The notes under the pieces: generated by a model
What the model saw: only the letters and a program-made list of their open reading frames with translations
The model's database searches: none
What the model was told of the DNA's origin: nothing
Assembly: GCA_911728455.2 (NCBI GenBank)
Contig: OU452240.1
Location: 8,513,352 to 8,577,351, forward strand
Source of the DNA: Marthasterias glacialis
Taxonomy: Eukaryota > Echinodermata > Asteroidea > Forcipulatida > Asteriidae
DNA: 64,000 bases
Reading direction: 5' to 3'
Made by a program: the position numbers and the translations under genes
In this document: positions 24,501-36,500 of the stretch, piece by piece
Numbering within the stretch: the first letter of the stretch is position 1
Layout of the letters: the number at the start of each line of letters is the position of its first letter

Positions 24501-27500
24501 AACTTGTTTTTGTTGTTGTTTGATGTCATAAGGAGTGTTTATCCACCGATTAAAAAATGAAAGTGTGGCGGTCTTCATGACAGAAGGTCGGGAAAAACAA
24601 GGCCCTAGTCTGATATTACTAATTATAACTTCACTGCGTTAACACTTCCAATCGACTCAAAATACACACAAGGCATCAGGGCGACAGCGCAGTCAGGCTA
24701 TGCACAGGCAACAGAAGCTCCTGACCTTATGTCACAAGTTGCTTATGTTTATGCAAATTGATTCTCTCACTGGTGGGGCTGGGTCTGTACTTCAACATTG
24801 ATATAAAAATATGTGTAAGAATCATTTTTATGAAAAAAGGATATATTTACACTTCAGAAATACAATTCTTAATTTGTAGTGAATGAAAACTCCATTTCAC
24901 ATGTCCTTTAACCAGTTGCCGCCAGGAGTTCTTTTTTCCCGTCCCCCTGGTGGGATTCCTTAGGCGGAATTACCAGAATCATTCTTTGAGAGTACTGCTG
25001 GCACAAAGAAACCCTGACTTAACAATGCCAAGACAACAAAGATTCTCTTTATTTTATCTTGCGATTTGTTTTCTTGACAGAGAAAATGTCAAATGTGTCA
25101 ACGTGAATTGCAAAACATCAGCTGTTACCCACGGCATGGGATTGGTACTAAACCGGGAACCATGACTGGATTCCTTGCTCACTCTGACTTACCTCCATTG
25201 AACCACAATACAATGAATAAACAATGGTGGAAGTTTCGCGATGTCTCATAATCCCCTTCTTGGAACAAAAGGACAAAGGTCTGGAATAAGGGATTACACA
25301 AAAACCACCACAAAATGGCAAAATATTCATGACCATGTTTTGTCTTTGTGTGGGTGAAAAGAAGCATGTGTGTGGTCTGTGTACTCTCAGCAGTGGAATG
25401 ACCGGCGACCTTTGCTCCAGTATTACGATTTTACACAATGGCGTCTGTACACAGCTTTTGTTTCCAGGCAGGAGAAACATGTAAACATGTAAACATGTAA
25501 ACATGTCATCCGGCGGCTACTGGTTAACAATTATCTTCTTTTTTTTTACAATCTGGCTGTATTTACAAACAGCAGACATGCTCCCGCTGTTTTTGAAGAA
25601 TGCATCTCTGTAGTTTAAAAACAGTAAGTGAGAGTTTTCAGCCATCAAGTCATCCCATCAATAACATTGAATGAAGCCAGGTGCTTATACAACTTGATTA
25701 ATTGCCAATAAATTGTGTTTGTTTTTCAGCAAGAATGATCGATCATTGAAGACACTAATGTGAGCATTTACTGTGACAGATATCCAAATCTTTCTTGACA
25801 TAACATTACAATCATTTATCATTGCATGAGAAGTTATATCATTATTAGCTTCATTCTCATTGTGTGGTTGTACTGCAGTTTGCTTTTCTTTGATTAGCTT
25901 ATAATGGCAATCATTTGGTCACTTTAGTTAATATTCTATTTGCTAAAGATATGCACAAATATTGAATGCAGTACTGGTGAACAATAACTCTATGTATAAA
26001 CAAAAATGCCTTATTTTTGTTTACAAAAAGTAATGTGTGGCATGTTTAGAAATTGCTTTATTATATACACTGGCAGCTAGGGCACTATCTACATTTAAGT
26101 TCACATAATTTACCCAACCAACATGCCAAAGGAATTGTAGTGACAAAAGTCATCAGTTTCTGAAAAAGACTCACACTCTAAAGAAAAAGAAGAGACACAA
26201 GTTTATACATGTACCCTCATTGCTTTGATTGAATTGCTCTTTGACTATTAGTTTTCAGAGTCGTGTTCATAATTTTTTTGTAGAATGATACATCAAAATT
26301 ATTTGGTCGTTACCTTTATAATTCTGAAAGTCAAATGCTCTGTATTAATTTTTTTTTTTACTTTTTGGGCTCTTATTTATTATTGTAAACTAGAGAAGTG
26401 CTACCTTGCTGGGGTTTTAGCCCTGGAACCTACATGTACATGTGAGAATAACATACATGTGGTTGCCACTACCCTAAGCTGAGGTGAAAATAACTAGTCA
26501 CAAGTATCAAACAACAGAGAAACACAGATTTAGTAATTGGTACTTTTAGACCAACCTTACTGTTACTACCCCTGTTTGTTGGGCCTTCAGCATTCCTGAA
26601 ACCATCTCAACTCCTATAGGAATAAGCAGCACTGGCAACTAAAGAGATGTGAAGGTTGCTAATAATAGTCAGTAGCCTCAGCCCCTGAACATGTAGGTAC
26701 CCATTTACTATTGGGTAATGAGAAACATGCTTGAGTGTCTTGGCCAATGACAAGTGCTGGGACTCAGATTGGAACAGGCACTCATTATGCTTCAATTTGA
26801 TGTGATAGAGGATGTAATGTAACACTGAATATGGCATGAATAAAAGAACTGTATTGTGAACTTTGGGATATACATGTGTAGCGAGACTAGCTCATTGCAC
26901 TTCACTCAAAACACTTTCAACAAGCCTTTTCACCAGAACCTCATCACTTAAAACTCAATTTGGCATGCGGATTCTCGTACATAAGACACCCAAAAAAATG
27001 AAATGTTGTATGGTTGGTCTCTAATGTTGTTCTAAAGCTAATTTCTCTCACATGCACTTTGAATATCATACAGAAAGGCCAACTCAAATATGATTTGCAT
27101 ACCGGCAGATCAAGTGTTATGCTGACGCTTTGGAATACAAGAAAACATCCTCGCTTTGGATTGGTCAACAGCCTAAGGCCCATTACAATTGTCTTGCTCT
27201 TGCCATGTGGAATTAAAATCATTGAGTTTGGCAATAGCGCGGCAGTGTTTTCAAACGTTGTGCATCTGCCGAACTTGTCCAATAGCACGGCAGGGCCAGT
27301 CCAGCCATGGTCAAGCTAAGCCTCTGATGTGCCAAATTCCAATAGTGGTTTCAACCATTGCGCTCCTACCGTGTCGGATCGAAAAAGAAAAAAAATCTGA
27401 ATATTTGGCAGACATTTGAAATGGGCCTGAGATGTATTGTTATATCCCACTCTAAAATCGTGTGTATTGAACATGATACACACATGTGTGTATAACTGCA

Positions 27501-30500
27501 ATGTTTAATGGTTTTAAAAACAAGGACTTAACTGTCAATGTTTATCAGCACAGCAGTCCTCGAGACTATTTTCAACAATTTTATAGTAATCTGAAATTTA
27601 TGTCGTCAGCTTCAGAAACAATAAAAACACCTGAATGAGTAAGAAACCTTAAGACAATTGAAATGTTTTAATACACACTTTTTCTTTGGAAGATATTTTC
27701 TTAATCCCATGTCGCTCCTGGAATATTGAAAAATGTAGTGCATACGCTTTCCATATGCAACTCTGTTGGACATGGGATGCAGTCGCACTACATTTTTCAA
27801 TAATGATAAACAATCACTGCAACCTGTCAGTCTCTCTGGTTTGTCAGACATAATGGATGTCTGGAATTGGGGATTGTACAATAATTCAATAATTGTGGTA
27901 AAAGGGAAATTTTAATCAGGAATTCCAGTACCTTTAATCCCTCTTTGTACAGGGCAAATGAAGTATAACACCATGAGTGCATGCACTCACAACTGTTGAC
28001 CAATCAGAAGCTAAAATTGTAATTTGCTGTTGGATATTATTAGTTGCCCTCCTGCATACTGGAAGCAGAGTACCTATAATTGTCCATATTTCAATAATAT
28101 CCTTTCATGCAAGGCAGAATAAATGATTCATGTACATATTTTTGACAAATGTCCATTTTCTTTCTCATGGGTGTTAGGTACATGTAATACATGTTTTCTT
28201 GCAAGATGTTTGTTTGAAAAGATGTTTCTATTGCACATAAAAATGAGCATGTTAATTTGAGTTAATTATAACATACCTTGGTCATACCTAACATATTTTT
28301 CATAACCTTTCATAATTTTTCAGTGTCGGCATGGATACATTGTACAAACACTTTTTTGAGATAATTCTTGTTTACTGTGAGTTATCTTTTTTTCTAAGAG
28401 GTTGGATACATCATTGAGTTTTGGAGTTGCATTTATTACAACTGACCCATTGTCAACAAATAAATATCAGTCAACTGTTTTACATTTTACTAAATTGTAT
28501 ACATGTACATGATTAATGTTTTTGAGAAAATGTCAAACAAAACTTCTTATGAAAAAGGTACTCATATTAAAAAGCATGTTTATTGATTTTCTCTGTGGTC
28601 ATGCATCCTACTTAAAATGTATCTGCTAAAAATCGTTGTAAAATATTTATAAAACATTTTGTTTAATCTGAAAATGAGATTGCGTCCTTTGGTGAATATA
28701 AAGGCTCCCTGCAAAGTCTGGGTGCAAGTTGCTGGTATCTTCTTACAATTAGTTTTGAGTATTATTTCATAATGTAATGAAGTCATTTTATATTTCGCAT
28801 TAATTAAATATACAAATTGTGCTGCAACTGATCATTGTTGAAGTGTCAGATTCTTCACTCATGACAAATAACCGTAATACAATTGTTTGCCTTTCAGTGA
28901 TGACCAACTATTTCTGAAAGAGATCACAAGAGGGGTGCTAGAAGGTAACAATGTGGGTTGGCTTAACTGGTCTCGCCTCAAGAAGTTGATGCAGAGTGAG
29001 AACATGAGAGCCCAGGTTATCAGTCAGCTATCACCTCAAGAAAATACAACAGTCCTCGATGATTACATTGAAGATACGGTAAGAAATTATATCCCATTAT
29101 CTTCTATATTCTTTGGTTCAGATTTATGCTAGTTTTGAAATGAACAAAATTTTGAACAAGCATGTGAGATCTCCATGTCACACAAATTTCCGTGTTTTTT
29201 TCCCCCCCCCCCCCCAAACTCCACATTTTTAAATTCGATTCAGCATTTTTTCTGTCTAATGATGCTGGTAAAATTACAGTTTCGCAAAGTGCATGCAGTG
29301 TCATTCAGTTGCATGGACCTTGCAAACATTGTTTCTTGCCAGCTATGCCGAGTGGAATGGTATGGATTTACAGCAGGGTAAATGGGCACCAGACTTGCCT
29401 TGAAGAGTGACGTCATATTCAGGCTAAACTTACTGAATACAGATACACAATATGCAGTAATCAATGAATGTATTTCTTGGTAGCAAGGTTTGTCCGAAAT
29501 TGGACAACTTGTCTCAGAAGTGACTTGTCTCAATGGATGGCTTATCTTTGCAATCAGCACACAGATGGTCGAGTTGGCCAATGGAAGGTCCAGTTATCTG
29601 GCCATTGTGTACATGTATTGCATGTTTTATGAGTGGAAAATGTTCTGTTTTTAATCAAAATCATCTGCTGTTCATGGCTTCTGACTTGCACCCTGAAAAA
29701 ATAGGGAGACCGCCAACATTAGGGCTAGATATCCCAGTTAGTAGAGCGCTGGCACGTTAATTCGGAGGTTGCAGGTTCTATTCTTGTTCTGGTCAATTGT
29801 TTTTGATTCCCCAAAATTGAATTAAAATGTATCCAGTCAGTTTCCCTTGTGGTTTATTACTTGATATTTGAAACAAAAAGTCTCATTCCCTTACAGTGAT
29901 CCCGGGTGGTATCGTAAACTTGAATGGCTTCTGACTGGCACCCCCAAACAAAGATATTGACAAAATAGGGAGACTGCTAACATTAAGACGAGATAGCTCA
30001 GTTGGTAGAGCGCCAGCTAGGTAATCCAGAGGTTGCAGGTTCAAATCCTGTTCTAGTCATGTTTTCTTTGTTCAACCCGAAATTGAATTTGCGTTTTAAG
30101 TAAGCTGAAGTTTAGCCAGTGAACCTATCAGCTACAAAACTGCCTTCAGTTATTACTTTGGCATATATGCCTTAGAGTGTGCACAGCTATTCACACTGCT
30201 ACTGTAGCCCTGGAGGACTGTCACCTTCATGTAAATACTACAGTGACATCCAGGGCGAATGTTTTTAATTTAAACTGTAGATTTGATTTTTTTGTTCCAG
30301 GGACAAAGACATTTTTGGGTGCTAGGGTTTTGATGTCAAAATTTACTTTTTATCAGGATCTTTTTGACAATTAACCTTCGACAGAATCTTCTAAAATGAG
30401 GAACTGGTATGGGTTTTCAGTTATTCCCTCTCACACACAGCAACCACAAACATTCTGTAGCTAAAGATTTACAATATGTATTCATTTAAATAAACAACCA

Positions 30501-33500
30501 TTTTGTACTGTTGTTTTAAATGAGTATGATCACATTATCTACAAGCACTGTTTTTGGAAAGACATTGTGGATAAATGAGAGTTTGTTGCTTCTCTCTGTT
30601 CATGCTTCTTAACCAGTTAACCAGATAACATGAATACACACAAATGTTTCCCTTGCCTGGAAACGGAAGCGGTATACAGATACCATTGTGTAAAATCAAA
30701 ATACCGAAGCAAAGGTCGCCCGGACATTCCACTGCTGAGCGTGCACAGCCCATGCACATGCTAACGTTTTGTTTTACCAACACAAAGACAAAACATGGTC
30801 TTGAATATTTTGCCGTTTCTGGTCATTCTGGGTTTCTTTGTGCCAATGGTACTCTCAAAGAAATAAGATTCCGGCAATTCTGACAAAATAATCCTGTCAT
30901 GCTGGACGGGGAAAAATTGGTGGCAACTGGTTAAGGAGTAGTGCAAATAGCTGCATAGTGTGATTTTTAAATTTTGGCATTGAATAAATTGATGATTAAT
31001 GTTACTTTTATTTCTCTAACAGCAAGTGAGCAAAGCAGTGTACAAGGGGATTGTGTCTGTATTGAAGGCAGTGGTTGCTGGTCTGGAGTACTCCTTCTAT
31101 AACCAACCTGTTGGAGGTTTTGCCAGTGCATTTGCTGTCCTTGAAATTGCCCACACACACTACTTTGGCAAGGAGCCTAACCCAGGCAAGGATAACAAGA
31201 AAGGTGTTATGCAAGGTGAAGGGATAAGAAGTGAGAGTGCATTTGACATTGAGGGATCATTGGTTGTACCATCAGATGGTGTGCAAGTTAGTGGTAGCAT
31301 GGGTGCTATTCCAGAAACACATAGTCTCAATGAGGATAATTTTATTGCTGCTATAGGTGAGGTGTCATATTTTACAATAAATATTTGTGTTTCATGTATG
31401 TGTTCCCCAAATCCTTGGAGAGTCTTTTTTTTCTTTTTCTGTGGTGTGTCGATGACCTCCATTGGAAACCCTGTTATGATGCTCCTCACCATGCCAGACA
31501 AATCTGTACCATTATGTAAAGGAATGCTGTACATTTGACAAAAGTTTTAATTCTTTTTATTTACTTGGTGCTTGGTAGCATGTTTTCGTTTCTTTTAGAA
31601 GTGTGCTTGTTTGTCACAATTCCAGGTTCCCTGATCCAATGCCCAATGTGTCCTTGACCAATTCTAGGCCAAACGTTTAGCAGAGATTTTTCCTGTAATT
31701 ATACACAATACATTTCAGGGTTTTGGTGTGTGTTTTTGTTTGGCCCCAAATGTCAACGAATGTAAATCATGTGAGTCCGTTGAATGTACACAAATGTAAC
31801 AACAGTTTTACTTAAGTTATGACTTTTGGTGTAGTAGTACTGAAGCATGCAGTTGGTCAGAGAAAAGGTATTCAGCTTTTTCAAATTATTTATCAAACTG
31901 TGCATGGAAATAGCTTATAGGAAACAAAAAGTTGTTGTTATTGGGCCCTCCGTTCTCTTTATTCGTCTAGTGTCATTAAACATGCGTAAACAAATATAAG
32001 TGCAAGATCGAGGTAACAAATGATGATATGAAGCGACATGTATAGACAAGAGGATAAAATATAGTAACAAAGTAGGAAGAAGAATTTCTCTACCAACTCA
32101 GAAATGGGAAAAAACCTTGCACAAGTAAAACTACAAAACAACCCTGTATGTGATGGCCAGGATCAACAAAAGTTTACTTAGACATTGAAGCCCAAAAGCC
32201 TGTTTATCCAGCCACATAAAATAAAGAAGTTTATACAATTGAATATAAAATTAAAATGTATCAATAAAGAATATGCCAGAAATACTAAAATCTTACAAAT
32301 TAGAATAGCTGAAAAAAATTAAAACATGTTTTGAATAAAACTCTAAAGGTTTTGCTGGCAGCAGAAACAACAGTAAAAGGAACTACACTGTATCAAGAAA
32401 CACAACTACGTAACAAGCCAATGTTAATGTCAAAAGATGTAACCAAACAAGCAAAAGATAACCAGAAATTAAAGAAAATTACATGGTGTACACTTACAAA
32501 CATTAAAACCACAAACTGCATTTTATCGGCTGACAATAAAATCGTGCAAAAGAGATAACAACAAACATGAACTTATTTACACTATAGCATGCTACTTGGC
32601 ATAATTATAACAAAGCAAAAAGCAAATAAAACATTTGGAAAATGTAGGTGCTGATGAAAGAAAGGGAAGAAAGAAAAAGAATCTACATCACACAGCAGCA
32701 ATCGAGCATCTCAGTCAGACAAACTCATCCATGCATTCATCTCATGTAGAGTTGACTTCTTCAACAGACTTCCTCAAGAATAATCTTCAGTATGCATCGA
32801 TTTAAAATGTTCTTTCTTTCATAGATCTGATGAAATGGTTAGATAACTAGTTTGACTTTAAATGTTCTGTATTTGCCATGCTTTGCTTCTACAGTCATGT
32901 TAATATTAATATCCCATCATGAGTGTTTGTCTATGTTCAGTCTTGCTAATGTAAAAGTTTGTGAAAAGCTGTATAAATAGTTGCATCATTACAGGGTTCC
33001 AGAATCTCTGTTTTATTTGCTTTGTTAATACCGTGTAGTGACTTGGTTGTGTGATAGTTTAATCATAGTTGTAATACATATTTACATGCGTTATATTTTA
33101 AGCTGCATTAATTATTTGATGGCATGATAATTGAAAACCACAGCAATGTTAAAGCACTAAGATTGTTACTTAAAGCCTTCAAACTCAATGATGTACAATA
33201 TGTGGAACAAATGATGTTAACAATAATTGATAGTGTTTTTCCATGATGCTTATGACTAATTGGCCTTGGCTTGTTTCTTGCTCATTTTTTCATGTTTTTG
33301 TCTGAACACGCTGGCCTAATATTGCATGGGAAAGAGAGTAAGCCATACAGTTTGCTGGCATTTCTGGCTGTAGTTCGTGTTTGTATTTTTAACCCCCCCC
33401 CCCCCAGTTCATGACCTTATAATACTACTGTTTTGTAAATGCCTACCATTCAGTGAAACCAAGTCACCACTTGTACTGTAATGTTCCTGAGTTTATGATT

Positions 33501-36500
33501 TATGTCAATTCTAGGGTAAGGTTGTGTAAGTTGATCCAACAATGCACAAGAAACATGTTTAGTGAGTCAGATACCCTGTGTGTTTACTATGTAGTGAGAG
33601 AAAATGGAAATGAACACTCTTTATTGACATACATGTAAAGTGTTCCTGGAGAATGTTTGTTGTGAAAATACCTGCAACCTGCTCAGTTGAGGATTGATTT
33701 GTTTATTGACAGACAAACTTCTGTTGAGTGTTGATGAGGGAAAGATTTCATTAAATGTTTTGTGAATGTACATGTTTATCATTCCTGGTCATGATTATCT
33801 TACCTTACCCTTGGTCATCTCACTTTGCTCATCTTTGCTCAATTCATTCAGTTGTGGCAACTATTTAGGTAACTCAAAAATGTTATACTCCAATATGTTT
33901 AAAATTGTGTGAAATATTTCTTTCTTTGTGAAGAGAGTGTCAAATTCACAATACTCAAAATAATACATATATACAAACCATGGACAACTCTTTTTCTGAG
34001 TGTAAGAGTAACTTCATTATGTGTCTACAAGACAATTTGGATGCAGTTTGTGTCATGTAATAAGATGAAACTACACACTTTCACAATTTTCTGTACATTC
34101 CTTTCAAGTTAACACATACACGTGTAACGAATTTCAATGAGATGTTCAACCATCTGTTTCTGTACATTCCACCCTCCCTCCCTTCCAGGCCAGTTTAGTT
34201 CCTTGGAAAATTCTCACTACTCAGCTGTTACTGTTAAGAATCTGCTAATAATACAATTTGTCTCATAGTGCAAGACTTAACTCATTACATTGACTATAAA
34301 TAAACCCATTGCTTTTGAGGTTATTTCAGTCAAGGCTCCTTATGATGAAAAGAAACAACAACATAATTACTGCACAAATGGGTGGTTGAAAATGTTTTAT
34401 AATATGAATTGAAAAGGAGATGATATTGCTTATGGTTTTGAGATTTTCCCCACTGATCTAAATGAGATGTGATACCAGTTAGAGAAACCATAAACATCAG
34501 TCATTTTAAGAAATTACTTACCTCCAAGCAACGGGTCAAAATAAAAAAAAAACATCTTAATACTTATCTTTAGGTCCTGGGCCTAATTTCATGGCACTGC
34601 CTACTACATAATTCTGTGCCTAGGGTGCCCTGTACAGCACCTGATTCTATATGCTGTAAGCGCAGAATTCCACAGTAAGCAGAGCTGTGAAGTTGACCCC
34701 AGGTCACAACTCCACAAAGTTGGTTAACATTTTACTTGTATATATGATGTTAGGAATAATTATATTGATTAGATGGTGATTATTTGATATTTCAGGTTGG
34801 GAGAAACGTGGTTCTGTTGTGAGCAGCAGTAGCACTAGCACGGAAGAAGGAGCAATTAGAGGTATGTCAATAATACACCAATCACAAGCATCCCTCCATC
34901 ACCCTATACTCTTCGACCTATACCAATACCACTCGATCAAGCCAAACGCTTGGCCCTAGAACAGAGATTCATGCCTTCAAGTTTTGAAAGAGGACACCAA
35001 CCAAAGATTTGTATCAACCTTTTTTCCTACCCCAAAAAGGACACATGAGAATGTAACCTATCCTGAACTGCCGCTCCTTAAACAAGTTCATAGGAACGCA
35101 ATGGTTCATGATGGAGTCGCTGTGCACAGTCCTCAACCAGTGCAAAAGCTGACCCAACCCTGCCAGGGGGACATTATTAGACCTCGGAGACATTTACTTC
35201 CATGTCCCCATTTTGGAAACACACCACAAATTTGTCCGTTTTAGGTACAAAGGACAATGTGTTATGGCTCTCAAAATTCTATAAACCTCTGGCGACACTA
35301 TAGCAAGTTCTACAAGTGTTTCAGAAAGATGGTTAAACCGGTAGCCTCAGAACCAAAGCCATCTGCAAGTTTATAAAGTAAACTAAACACTTGCCATATT
35401 TTTGGGTTTCTTAATTGAGCTCTTAATTTTGTGTATAATCAACTGTGCCTCTAGTCAAAGAAATTTGGAAGAATCATTTTACATCGGGGAAATTTCTAAT
35501 CTTGGCAACAAATGCGGTAGTTTTAAAATACTTCACTCGGAGGAATAATGAATATTTTTTTAAATCTTTCTCTTGTCTAATCCGCCGAAAGTGTAAAAAA
35601 TGGTGGGTGAAAGATCACCTTAGCAGCAAAAACAAGTCTGGGTGCTCCTATTGAAATATATAAGAACCTGGATTACTCTCAATAAAAAGCAGACTTGGGA
35701 ATGTAAGGCAGTTCATACAGAGATCTTGGAGACAACTTCCAAACTTTCACTTCAAACATGAACACCCCAACTCCAGCATTCATCAGCTTGTGTTTTCTGT
35801 TGTTATTACCTGTTCAGCTTTGAGCCAACCACTGCATTGTTGGTTTGGATGCTGGTCCATTACATGCATTATTCACACTATGAATTACAGGTCAGGTCAA
35901 TAAGGGAATAAAAGAGTGGTGACCGAGGTCTTAAATGGCCGTTTAAAACCGGCAGGGTCGTGGCCGTGTGATAAGGGACCTCGCCTTTGGCTCGGTCCCT
36001 TTATCACACGGCCACGACCCTGCAAGGTTTTAAACGGCCGTTTAAGACTGAGTCACTACTCTTTTATTCCCATTCATAAATGCCCTTTTTGTTAAAAAGC
36101 GTAATAATGTGGAAAAATCCGTGAAACTTTTCTGTTTTTTTAAAAAGGTATTTTTTCAATTCTTGCCACGTCCTCAGGCTCCATTTCGTGAAGGGTCAGC
36201 GCTCATACAGTTGCGCGTACGTGCTTGCATTATTGGACTTTACATTGAGTACCGCTATGTATTGATTGTGCTAATGTATTTTAGCACCCGCGTAAGCTAG
36301 TGCGCAAAACACGCGTGTTGCAATATGAGCACAGAACGCGCCTTCACAGCTCCAGCTATGTCTTTATCATCCATTTAAAACCGGTTTTAAACAGTCATGT
36401 GACCACCTTTCAACCAATAGGAATGCCCAAATTTTCCCAAACTGACAGGTTTTTATGAATGTTCAATAAATATGCATTAAAAAGTAAACATGACGATTTC

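Larger units (their letters stand above)
20829..28897. other. MADD intron 6 (8.1 kb)
   Basis: Contains two TTAA MITEs in the same orientation (23489-24066 and 24908-25527) and a hairpin element (about 27690-28020). Between 20830 and 23480 and between 25530 and 27680 I find only AT-rich sequence with no gene I can defend. Confidence 0.8.
29079..31022. other. MADD intron 7 (1.9 kb)
   Basis: Holds a C homopolymer (about 29202-29215), two tRNA-like SINE copies (29655-30100) and a short TTAA MITE (30609-30934). Confidence 0.8.

Noticed and set aside
27100..27420. Possible inverted-repeat element bounded by AAGGCCCATTA and ATGGGCCTGA
   Set aside because: The terminal match is too short, and no second copy is seen.
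29987..30058. Functional tRNA gene
   Set aside because: Anticodon arm does not pair, and the flanks repeat as part of a SINE.
31160..31534. 124-codon minus-strand frame
   Set aside because: Antisense shadow of MADD exon 8 and adjoining intron.
32331..32558. 75-codon lysine/threonine-rich frame
   Set aside because: Low-complexity AT-rich intron sequence without motif.
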